In this document: one piece after another, positions 9,612-17,326 of the stretch | Numbering within the stretch: the stretch's first letter is position 1 | Layout of the letters: each line of letters starts with the position of its first letter | Origin: an uncultured Pirellulaceae bacterium | Lineage (GTDB): Bacteria > Planctomycetota > Planctomycetia > Pirellulales > Pirellulaceae | DNA: 34,627 nucleotides | Assembly (NCBI GenBank): GCA_905480545.1 | Contig: CAJQQR010000237.1 | Span: 1-34,627, forward strand | Direction: 5' to 3' | Program-made: the position numbers and the translations under genes | Notes under the pieces: generated by a model | The model's database searches: none | What the model saw: only the letters and a program-made list of their open reading frames with translations | Told to the model about the DNA's origin: nothing

Positions 9612-9721
9612 AGGTCGTCCGTGTCATTCAAGTCCCGCGTTAGCGAGAAAATATATCCGAGCAAACGAGTTTGGATTTCTTTGAATCGCGAGCCAAATTC
9701 CAATGAGGTTTTGTCGGACAT
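9612..9721 (-). pseudogene. ECF sigma factor N-terminal stump
   Basis: From ATG 9721 the minus strand encodes about 36 residues ending LLGYIFSLTRDLNDTDDL. This matches the start of region sigma-2 of planctomycete ECF sigma factors, where a GYI-SLVRD---AEDL-Q pattern is typical. After DDL the expected continuation (a Q-rich helix, then the W-containing part) is absent. The frame runs on to 9347 as unrelated residues (DSPAVLDRK and onward), with no sigma-2.4 or sigma-4 region in any minus frame nearby. The break is near 9612. Such sigma genes are often encoded next to cytochrome/LamG loci in planctomycetes, so this may be the dead regulator of the cluster downstream. A different short protein using the same start is the alternative. 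Confidence 0.55.
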
Positions 9722-9923
9722 TGATGAAGGATCAAGGGTTTCAGGCGGGGGACGGGCCGCTATCGAATAACGCGTCGAGACCCTATCGTAACAAGCAATT
9801 GAATTGTCATCAAAAAAACGTTCGAATCAAAAAGAAATTGAATGATTTACCAGCGAGGCATTTCAGGGAACCAAAATGCCCGTAAAACCACAATGTTTTT
9901 TATGTCGATTCCCACTATTTTTC

Positions 9924-9963
9924 TTTCCGCTGCGATGCGGAAAATTGCACCCGCTTTAGCGGG
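9924..9963. repeat. Two adjacent small palindromes
   Basis: TTTCCGC/GCGGAAA (9924-9930 with 9937-9943, 6-nt loop) is followed by CCCGCT/AGCGGG (9950-9955 with 9958-9963, 2-nt loop). They are REP-like hairpins in non-coding DNA. Neither is followed by a T-run on either strand. Confidence 0.55.
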
Positions 9964-9970
9964 ACAAGTC

Positions 9971-10202
9971 GAAATGCTCGATTTGGATGCTGCCCAAAAT
10001 TGCAGGCATATGATGTGACCGGCACGTTCCCTGAATGGCTATCGCTGTGGTTACGGCGATACGTTTTTTTGAATTCGATTTTGACAAAATGGGTACACCC
10101 CAAATGCCAAAATGTACACCCTGAAGGGCCGTAAGAACGAACAATGTCGTTCAAATTCAGTGTCGAAGGGTTTACGAAATCGCCGAAAAAATCGAGCATT
10201 TC
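9971..10202. mobile_element. 232-bp segment bounded by 14-bp inverted repeats (MITE-like)
   Basis: GAAATGCTCGATTT at 9971-9984 recurs exactly inverted at 10189-10202. The match stops abruptly at 14 bp on both sides. The interior has no recognisable gene but holds two copies of GTACACCC, 21 bp apart (10093 and 10114), and a CCCT-GA-AGGG palindrome at 10120-10129. Size and termini suit a small non-autonomous element, but I see no clear target-site duplication. The right end is 17 bp from the broken end of a tRNA half. Confidence 0.4.
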
Positions 10203-10218
10203 CAAAGAGGTTGACGTT

Positions 10219-10257
10219 TTAGAAGTCAGTTGCTCTATCCAGCTGAGCTATCGGGGC
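10219..10257 (-). pseudogene. Truncated tRNA-Arg(UCU), 5' half only
   Basis: Reading the minus strand from 10257, 39 nt fit a tRNA 5' half exactly: acceptor strand GCCCCGA, TA, D-arm GCTC with loop AGCTGGATA and GAGC, a spacer A, anticodon strand ACTGA, and loop CTTCTAA with anticodon TCT. The next bases (AACGTCAACC) cannot pair with ACTGA, and no T-arm or matching acceptor 3' strand occurs in the following 450 bp. The gene therefore stops exactly at the 3' side of the anticodon loop and cannot give a functional tRNA. Such breaks are typical footprints of integration or excision at tRNA genes. Confidence 0.75.
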
Positions 10258-10260
10258 ATG

Positions 10261-10308
10261 TGTCATCATTTGTTAGTCAACGAGCTTTTGTTGACATGTG
10301 TGATGACA
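10261..10308. repeat. 48-nt imperfect hairpin next to the tRNA fragment
   Basis: TGTCATCA (10261-10268) pairs with TGATGACA (10301-10308), and inside it GTCAAC (10276-10281) pairs with GTTGAC (10290-10295). The hairpin begins 3 bp from the 5' end of the tRNA half. No T-run is present. Confidence 0.6.
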
Positions 10309-10891
10309 TGCATCCCTAACGGAAGTTCGCTTTGGCCGTTTAATTTAGTCGTAGAGCAACCCATTTGCCTGTGATCAGGTTGGCATGCTCTCAACCGATT
10401 CCCATCGCAAAAACGGAATGCTAAGGAGTGGCAAGGCGCTAGTCTACAAAAGAAGTTCGCGATCGCTACGTAGTATGCTTGGCGAAAATTTCAGAGTGTC
10501 TTTGCATTCAGTAGCCCCTTCAAAAACCCCGACGGCAAACAATCCCAAAGCTGAACTTTCATATTCCGCGACGGCGCTATCAGAAATACAAACGGAAGAA
10601 GCCCAAAACCACGAGAATCCATGCATTTCTTCGCCAAGCCCGACGATGCACACGCAAAACACCATTCAATACGACATCACTTTTGATTTATTCCGCCCAA
10701 ACGACGTCAGCAAATCCTCTTAGCCCCTGAAGTTTTCCCTATGATCAATGACTGAATCAACTCACGATCCTGGTGACGGCGATGACTTGCGGCGCAGCCA
10801 ACAAGCGTTTCGAATTCAGTTTTCAGGTCACCCTAATTGAAACCCTCAAGACCTTCGCAGAAAACCCAAGCAGTACAGCTTCCACCAGCTT

Positions 10892-11161
10892 TCATAGCCT
10901 TGTCCACGTACGCAATGACGCGATCCATGTCGCTAACGATTGCCCGTTTTTTTGGAACCCCGGGTTCACCCATTGGCCAACAATACGAAAGTCATTTTCT
11001 TCATGGGGATTATCCAGTTCCGAAGTAGATCTTTCAGCCCCTTCGACGTCATCTGCTACGGCATTGGCCCGTCCGACCTCAAACGCGACGCAAAAACCAA
11101 ATTTCTGCCACGGGAATTTTGCGATGCAGGGTAAATGCCCCGAGTTATTAAACGATAAGTT
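10892..11161 (-). pseudogene. Broken coding remnant of unknown family
   Basis: This minus-strand frame is open for about 89 codons without an ATG start, and includes VGRANAVADDVEGAE and ELDNPHEENDFRIVGQWVN. Near its end the next frame takes over with a coding-like stretch (DMDRVIAYVDKAMKAGGSC) that stops at about 10840. The pattern suggests a frameshifted, decayed gene. I do not recognise the family. Confidence 0.3.
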
Positions 11162-11770
11162 CTATTTCAACGGACGACGATACATTTCGTGATTAAGTGG
11201 TCGAAATTTCACACCATGAAATAAGGAGCAAAGCCCGTAAAGCAAATTAGATTGACGAATTGCTGATCGGGGTCATCAAGAATGTTTACCCGAAGGCGTT
11301 TAGGCGCGAGGCAGTGTTGTGCAGGCGTATGATTTCGTTGCGGCACTTCATGAAATCCACCCATCGATCACCGTTAAATTGCAATCCCTTACTTTGATTC
11401 GGAATGTCAGTCGAAGCAGAGCTTGTGATATTAGGCCATTCTGTCACGTTTGGCGTTTTGTTGCGATTGCCCGATTCAGACTTGCTATTCGTATGAATAA
11501 CGTCGAAATGATCGCTTTTTCGGCGAGGGAACGCCAGCTGTGCGGGATGCAATCATTCGAAAAATTTCGACGACGTTTGAATGGATTGCCAATGTATTTG
11601 GGCGCGACACCGTCGTTTGCGAAACTCAATTCAAAAGATGCAGAGAAAGGGCGAAAACAACATCATCGACATCAATTTGCTTGTTAATCGTTACCGCCCA
11701 AGATGGAGCTTTTGTTGAATCGTTCTGTTTAGTCAGGTACATTAAGTGATTGGTACTTACCGAGGTAAAA

Positions 11771-14224
11771 ATGCGTCTGATCCAAGCCATTGTTCATCAA
11801 ACTCTTCCGAAAACACTTTTAACGTTCGCTATTCTCGGCATCGGATGCGCGACTTGCAGCGGGGATGACGCACTTGATTCGGCGATTTCGAAATCTCATG
11901 CTGACTTCTTTGAAACGAAGATTCGTCCTGTGCTGGCGAAGAACTGCTTCGGATGTCATGGCCTGAAAAAGCAAAAGTATGGGCTGCGGCTTGATTCCAA
12001 GGAAGCGATGCTTGAAGGTGGTGATTCCGGTGAGGTGCTGGTGCCTGGAGAAGTTGGTGACAGTTTGATCATCGACGTTCTCGAAAGAGACCAGGGACAA
12101 ATGCCACCTGGCAAGCGACTGGCTGCCGCGGAAATCGCTGACTTGAAAAAATGGGTAAAGCAGGGTGCACCTTGGCCGGCAAACCTGGAACGCGAATCGG
12201 GTTCAACCGGATTCTCAAACGAAGCGAAAAACTACTGGGCGTTTCAACCTCTCTCCAACGACGCCCCGCCAATCACGAGCAACAAATCAATCGTCAATGA
12301 TATCGATCGATTTGTCGCAGCAAACTTAAAATCGAAGAAAAAGGACTTCGAACAACCGGCTTCCAAAATCGCGATTTCGCGACGGGTTTATTTTGACATG
12401 TTGGGCGTCCCGCCCTCGCCGGCTGAACAGGCCAAATTTCTGAACGACAAGTCTGACGATGCTTATCAAAAGCTTGTGGATCGATTGCTTGCCGATTCTC
12501 GATATGGGGAAAAATGGGGACGGCATTGGCTAGACCTGGTTCGGTACGCCGAGTCCGACGGTTACAAGCAGGATGACTATCGTCCTAATGCTTGGCGATA
12601 TCGGGATTACGTGATTCAAGCATTTAACGATGACAAACCCTATGACCAATTCGTCTTGCAGCAGTTGGCCGGCGACGAACTGGATCCGAACAATCCCGAA
12701 AACTTGATAGCCACCGGATTCTTGCGTCATTGGATTTACGAATACAACCAACGTGACGTTAGAACTCAGTGGGATACGATTCTCAACGACGTAACCAACG
12801 TGACGGGCGACGTATTTCTCGCGATGAGCATGAATTGTGCGCGTTGCCATGACCACAAGTTTGATCCGATTCTGCAAAAGGATTACTTTCGATTAAAAGC
12901 GTTTTTTGCGCCGCTTCTTCCTCGAGATGACATCCCCCTGGCAACAGCCAAACAACGGGCACAATTCGAAGCGAAAGAAAACAAATGGCTGGAGAAGACG
13001 AGTGCAATTCGAATGGAAATCGATGAAATCGAATCGCCTTTTCAGCAAAAGAAAATGAACCCAGAAATTCAGAAGTTTCCATTGGACATTCGTCCAATGA
13101 TGAACAAGCCGTCTTCCGAACGAAACTCATTCGAGACGCAGCTTACAGATCTTGCGTTCCGACAAGTCAAAGCGTTGACGAGCGATGAAATCGCGAAAAA
13201 GCTTAATGGGGAAACCAAAAATCGGTGGGAGAAACTTCGGTTGGAGCTTGCCAAATTTGATTCGATCAAACCGAAGCCTCTTCCAAAAGTACTTACCGTA
13301 ACAGATACCGGCTCGGTGGCCCCGGTCACATTGATTACCGATGATGAGTTAGCGGGCCCTATACGTCCCGGCATCTTGTCCATTATTGATGAGGGCGACT
13401 TTCCCGTTTCAACGACGACAAACTCACTTCCAAACCATCTTCGCAAGAAGACAACAGGACGGCGATTGGCGTTAGCAAAGTGGATTGCAGCAAAAGACAA
13501 TTCGTTGACGACGAGAGTGATCGTCAATCGAGTTTGGCAGTACCACTTCGGAACAGGCATTGTAAAATCTTCCAGCGATTTTGGCATGCTTGGACAACCG
13601 CCGGCCGACCCGAAGTTACTTGATTGGCTGACGCGAAGGTTTATCAACAACGGTTGGAAATTCAAATCTTTGCATCGATTGATTTTAACGTCGGCAACTT
13701 ATCGCCAAACTACATCAAGCAATGTTGAACCAACGCTGATCCCCTTTCGTCACATGACTCGCAGGTTAGACGCAGAGCAAATCCGCGATGCGATGCTTAC
13801 GGTCAGCGGGGAATTGGATGCCAAACGGGGCGGTCCTAGCTCTGATCAAAACTCAGTTAGACGAACGATCTACACGAAGGTCATACGCAATCGCCGGGAT
13901 CCATTCCTGGACGTTTTTGACGCGCCCGACAACTTCAACAGTACCGCACAGCGAAATCGCACAACGACTCCGACGCAGTCCTTGTTGATGATCAATGGCT
14001 CATGGACGTTGGAGCGCGCAGCTCAATTTGCGAACCGAATTTCGCAAGCGAAAACCGTGCAGCAAAAAGTCGAGCTTGCGTATCAACTGGCGTATTCTCG
14101 CAAACCAACCGATCTCGAAATAAAATCGGCTGTTGCGTTTCTAGCGGAACAGCCCGGTACGCAGGGGTTGGTTGATTTTTGCCACGTACTTTTGAACTCC
14201 AATGAATTTGTATACGTCGACTAG
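11771..14224 (+). CDS. PSCyt1-DUF1549-DUF1553 cytochrome c protein
   Basis: An 817-residue exported protein. The signal peptide (MRLIQAIVHQTLPKTLLTF) is followed by CFGCH at residues 59-63 in the planctomycete PSCyt1 domain, with the usual GLRLDSKEAMLEGGDSG and QMPPGKRL blocks. DUF1549 follows (SRYGEKWGRHWLDLVRYAESDG), with a second haem-type motif, CARCHDHKFDP. The C-terminal DUF1553 carries RRLALAKWIAAKDNSLTTR and VNRVWQYHFGTGIV. The protein is at the short end for this family. ATG 11771 is preferred over the TTG at 11750 because GAGGT lies just before it and the signal peptide then starts cleanly. It is the first gene of a plus-strand set with DUF1501 and a PQQ-like lipoprotein. The family role is presumed periplasmic electron transfer coupled to an unknown reaction. 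Confidence 0.93.
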   Translation: MRLIQAIVHQTLPKTLLTFAILGIGCATCSGDDALDSAISKSHADFFETKIRPVLAKNCFGCHGLKKQKYGLRLDSKEAMLEGGDSGEVLVPGEVGDSLIIDVLERDQGQMPPGKRLAAAEIADLKKWVKQGAPWPANLERESGSTGFSNEAKNYWAFQPLSNDAPPITSNKSIVNDIDRFVAANLKSKKKDFEQPASKIAISRRVYFDMLGVPPSPAEQAKFLNDKSDDAYQKLVDRLLADSRYGEKWGRHWLDLVRYAESDGYKQDDYRPNAWRYRDYVIQAFNDDKPYDQFVLQQLAGDELDPNNPENLIATGFLRHWIYEYNQRDVRTQWDTILNDVTNVTGDVFLAMSMNCARCHDHKFDPILQKDYFRLKAFFAPLLPRDDIPLATAKQRAQFEAKENKWLEKTSAIRMEIDEIESPFQQKKMNPEIQKFPLDIRPMMNKPSSERNSFETQLTDLAFRQVKALTSDEIAKKLNGETKNRWEKLRLELAKFDSIKPKPLPKVLTVTDTGSVAPVTLITDDELAGPIRPGILSIIDEGDFPVSTTTNSLPNHLRKKTTGRRLALAKWIAAKDNSLTTRVIVNRVWQYHFGTGIVKSSSDFGMLGQPPADPKLLDWLTRRFINNGWKFKSLHRLILTSATYRQTTSSNVEPTLIPFRHMTRRLDAEQIRDAMLTVSGELDAKRGGPSSDQNSVRRTIYTKVIRNRRDPFLDVFDAPDNFNSTAQRNRTTTPTQSLLMINGSWTLERAAQFANRISQAKTVQQKVELAYQLAYSRKPTDLEIKSAVAFLAEQPGTQGLVDFCHVLLNSNEFVYVD

Positions 14225-14331
14225 GCCCCAACAGACTCTCGCGAACGGTTTCAACGTCATGGAAGCGTAAGCACAAAAGGTGAACATTTTTCGAACTCGA
14301 AAATCACTTCCAACGATTGAACAACAAAAAG

Positions 14332-15792
14332 ATGCGAACAAGCACTTCAAAAAACTCGACCTTCAAAAATGTGTTTCAACCTTGCCGCAATCATGATGTC
14401 AATTTGACTCGGCGTGAAATGCTAATCAAAGGTGGAGCAGGATTCGGCGGAGTTGCCTTGGCAGGAATGATGCAGCAACAGGTGATTGCCGATTCCTCTG
14501 GCACAACATCCGGGCAGGCACATCGCCAGCCGACCGCCAAGAGCGTGATTTTTGTTTTCCTTGAGGGTGGTCCAAGCCACCTGGATACTTTTGATCCTAA
14601 ACCAGCTCTTAAAAAACTGGCGGGGCAACCGTTGCCCGATAGTTTTGCACCGGTGATCACGCCGATGGGCGAATACAACGCTCCGATCATGCCGGATCAA
14701 CGGAGGTGGAAACAGCATGGCCAAAGCGGACTGTGGGTCAGCGATTGGTTGCCACATATTGCAGATTGCGTCGACGATATGTGCGTTGTGCGATCTTGCT
14801 GGGGCAATGGCTTAAATCACTCCAATGGTGTTTGCCAAATGAATACTTGCGAGATTATCGGCGGCCGCCCATCGCTGGGCTCATGGGTCAGTTATGGGCT
14901 GGGCACGGAAAACTCGGATCTGCCGTCGTTTGTTGTCATGGAAGACAATGTCGGAAAAGTGATCAATGGGCCTCGGAATTGGAGTGCTGGTTTCATGCCG
15001 GCTGCATTTCAGGGAACACCGTTTTTACCGGGAAGCAAACCGATCCGAAATCTGAATTTGCCCAGCGGTATTAGTCTTGAGCGGCAATTGAAAAAGCTTC
15101 GGTATTTGAAAAGCATGAATTTGGAGCACCAACAGACACGAAGTGAGCAATCTGAATTGGATGCGAGGATAAAGAGTTATGAGCTTGCGTATCGCATGCA
15201 GGCGACAGCCCCCGAAGCCGTGGACCTGGCGAGTGAGACCGCGGAAACCAAAGAGCTTTATGGCATGAACAAAAAGGCGACGGCAACTTTCGGAAGGCAA
15301 TGCCTATTGGCGAGACGTTTGGTTGAACGCGGCGTTCGATTTGTACAGCTTTACCACGGAGCTGGAAGCAAATGGGATGCTCACAGTGGAATTGAGAAAA
15401 ACCATGGCACAAACTGCCTTTCGTCTGATCAACCGGTGGCTGCATTGATCAAGGACTTGAAACGTCGTGGACTGCTCGATGAAACCCTTGTCATATGGGG
15501 CGGAGAGTTTGGGCGAACACCAATGAGTGAAAAAGGAAACGGTCGTGATCACAATCCCAATGGCTTTACGATGTTTATGGCTGGCGGCGGAGTAAAAGGC
15601 GGTCACCTTGTTGGTACGACCGACGAAATCGGCTTACATGCCGTTGAGGATCGACTGCATATTCACGATTTGCACGCAACGTTTTTGCATGCACTGGGAC
15701 TGGACAACATGGAATTGACCTACGACCATCAAGGTCGCATCGAACGACCCACGATCAATCAGGGAAGCCCCTGTCTTGAGATTTTCGCCTAA
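14332..15792 (+). CDS. DUF1501 family protein
   Basis: A 486-residue protein. A Tat-type signal appears within the first 50 residues (TRREMLIKGGAGFGGVALAG). The body has the features of DUF1501, which belongs to the alkaline-phosphatase/sulfatase-like superfamily: SVIFVFLEGGPSHLDTFDPKP, VVRSCWGNGLNHSNGVCQMNT, LVIWGGEFGRTPMSEKGNGRDHNP and the C-terminal HIHDLHATFLHALGLD. The His/Asp-rich motifs are those expected for metal binding in this superfamily (inference). ATG 14332 is chosen over the TTG at 14317. DUF1549/DUF1553 and DUF1501 genes are a standard planctomycete pair, here 107 bp apart. The substrate is unknown. Confidence 0.93.
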   Translation: MRTSTSKNSTFKNVFQPCRNHDVNLTRREMLIKGGAGFGGVALAGMMQQQVIADSSGTTSGQAHRQPTAKSVIFVFLEGGPSHLDTFDPKPALKKLAGQPLPDSFAPVITPMGEYNAPIMPDQRRWKQHGQSGLWVSDWLPHIADCVDDMCVVRSCWGNGLNHSNGVCQMNTCEIIGGRPSLGSWVSYGLGTENSDLPSFVVMEDNVGKVINGPRNWSAGFMPAAFQGTPFLPGSKPIRNLNLPSGISLERQLKKLRYLKSMNLEHQQTRSEQSELDARIKSYELAYRMQATAPEAVDLASETAETKELYGMNKKATATFGRQCLLARRLVERGVRFVQLYHGAGSKWDAHSGIEKNHGTNCLSSDQPVAALIKDLKRRGLLDETLVIWGGEFGRTPMSEKGNGRDHNPNGFTMFMAGGGVKGGHLVGTTDEIGLHAVEDRLHIHDLHATFLHALGLDNMELTYDHQGRIERPTINQGSPCLEIFA

Positions 15793-15845
15793 AAAGCCAT
15801 GAAGCTCGAGAACGTTTTGCGTCCAAAATCAAGAGCTGAGAATCG

Positions 15846-17144
15846 ATGAAATCATCCATCAAGTTTGCGTTTTGCACCCTTACTATTTTGATCCAACTCG
15901 GCTGCGGTGGGGGAAAAATCGATCCGATCACCAATGCGGACCCGGATGCAATTCGAACACAACCTGTTGTCGCTGCGAGGGAAACCGATTGGCCGTGGTG
16001 GGCCGGGCCGACCGGCGATTTTGTTTCCAAATCTCAATCGATACCCACTGAGTTTGGCGAAAGCAAGAATTTGGTATGGAAAACGGCGATTCCCGGTGAG
16101 GGGCATGCTTCTCCGATCGTCGTAGGTGACAAAGTCTTTTTGGCGTTGGCAGAAAACAATAAATCAATGTCCCTCGCCTGCTTTTCAAGAGGCGAGGGCA
16201 GCGAATTATGGAAGACAGAATTACACTCCGGTTCTTTCATGCGGTCACACCAAAAGAACTCTCAGGCCTCTTCGACGCCCGCTTGCGATGGAGACTCGGT
16301 CTTCACGGCGTTCATGATTGACAACGGAATCCAAGTTTCCTCTGTATCGATCGATGGAAAAATCAATTGGCAAAAAACTGCCGGCAGCTTTCAAACTCGG
16401 CATGGATATGGAACTTCGCCGATCATTTACAAATCAATTGTCATTGTCGCTGGAGACAATCAAGGTTCCGGTTTTATTGCGGCATTCGATCGCCCTACTG
16501 GCGATTTGGTATGGCGAGTTTCGAGAAAGAATGCACCCAGCTATGCGACTCCAGCTGTGCTCAGCCTCAATGGAAAAGATCACTTGGTGATAAGCGGGAT
16601 CGATCAAGTCATTGGCTACGATCCGGCGACTGGTGACGAACTTTGGTCCAGCGAAGGCCCAGCACCGACCACAGCGAATACCGTTATCAGTGATGGAACA
16701 TTAGTCTTTGCCGGCGGCGGTTATCCAGACCACCAATTCTTTGCGATCAACCCATCATCGTCCGAAATAGTCTGGAAAGACAAAATCAAGAATTATGTTC
16801 CATCCCCGATTTTGATCGGCGAACAAATTGCGGTGCCACAAGATGGCGGAATCATGACCTGTTATCTAAAGCTTGATGGTACTGAACTTTGGAAACTTAG
16901 AATTGGGCAAGACCTCAGTGGTTCACCGGTTCGAGTTGGTAAGCGATTGTTTCTGGGTGGTGAGAAGGGAACGATGTTCGTTATCGATGTTTCCGGCAAA
17001 GGCAAAATTCTGGCAAAAAACAAACTGGATAGCCGAATCATGACAACTCCTGCCATTTGCGGTGACCAGATCTTTGTACGAACGGCATCTTCGCTTTACT
17101 GCTTTGCGGAGTTAAATCCCGTTTCAAAACCAGGCAAACAATAA
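15846..17144 (+). CDS. PQQ-like beta-propeller predicted lipoprotein
   Basis: A 432-residue protein. The N-terminal signal ends in QLGC with Cys20, an imperfect lipobox followed by GGG, so it is probably lipid-anchored. The remainder is a run of beta-propeller blades of the PQQ-like type, each containing a G-x-x-W or D-L-V-W corner: ESKNLVWKTAIPG, GSELWKTELHSG, GKINWQKTAG, TGDLVWRVSRK, TGDELWSSEG, SSEIVWKDKI and GTELWKLRIG. There is no dehydrogenase-type catalytic signature, so a scaffold or binding role resembling BamB-type propellers fits better than an alcohol dehydrogenase. It follows the DUF1501 gene by 53 bp on the same strand and likely belongs to the same unit. No gene starts for 182 bp after it. 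Confidence 0.88.
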   Translation: MKSSIKFAFCTLTILIQLGCGGGKIDPITNADPDAIRTQPVVAARETDWPWWAGPTGDFVSKSQSIPTEFGESKNLVWKTAIPGEGHASPIVVGDKVFLALAENNKSMSLACFSRGEGSELWKTELHSGSFMRSHQKNSQASSTPACDGDSVFTAFMIDNGIQVSSVSIDGKINWQKTAGSFQTRHGYGTSPIIYKSIVIVAGDNQGSGFIAAFDRPTGDLVWRVSRKNAPSYATPAVLSLNGKDHLVISGIDQVIGYDPATGDELWSSEGPAPTTANTVISDGTLVFAGGGYPDHQFFAINPSSSEIVWKDKIKNYVPSPILIGEQIAVPQDGGIMTCYLKLDGTELWKLRIGQDLSGSPVRVGKRLFLGGEKGTMFVIDVSGKGKILAKNKLDSRIMTTPAICGDQIFVRTASSLYCFAELNPVSKPGKQ

Positions 17145-17326
17145 CGGAATTTCATCGCTTTATTTGCATTGCAAATGGACGGTCAAAAACATCCCTGATT
17201 TTGGTCGTGAAAAGCAAACCGACGACGGTTATACCAGCTTTTCCGAACGCCCAAACCGCAAACCGCCTATTCGTAAAAGATTCGACGATTACAATACGGA
17301 TTTCATATTTTCTTCTGAATTGAAAA

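Larger units (their letters stand above)
9722..11749. other. Gene-poor region of about 2 kb with remnants and palindromes
   Basis: No ORF in this stretch has a signal peptide, recognisable domain or convincing start; the longest are about 120-140 codons and overlap on both strands. It contains small palindromes (9924-9943, 9950-9963, 10120-10129), a 14-bp inverted-repeat pair, a tRNA half, a 48-nt hairpin and a broken coding remnant, each listed separately. From 11193 to 11749 I see no recognisable feature apart from weak overlapping ORFs. Confidence 0.6.

Noticed and set aside
9750-10257. Group I intron splitting the tRNA-Arg.
   Set aside because: The insertion point would fit, but no matching 3' tRNA half with T-arm and acceptor strand follows within about 450 bp on the minus strand.
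10341-10400. A second tRNA-like fragment (GTAGAGCAACCCATTTG) on the plus strand.
   Set aside because: The D-arm strand is degenerate, no cloverleaf can be completed, and the reverse strand looks equally tRNA-like. Too weak to call.
10385-11192. Plus-strand ORFs of 112 and 139 codons.
   Set aside because: Compositions look random, there is no signal peptide, motif or ribosome site, and opposite-strand frames look at least as coding-like.
15846-17144. PQQ-dependent alcohol dehydrogenase.
   Set aside because: The propeller blades are PQQ-like, but the protein is far shorter than those enzymes and lacks their adjacent-Cys and catalytic Asp signatures as far as I can see.
17145-17326. Glycine riboswitch upstream of gcvT.
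   Set aside because: No recognisable glycine-aptamer core is visible; only small local hairpins are. A covariance-model search would be decisive.
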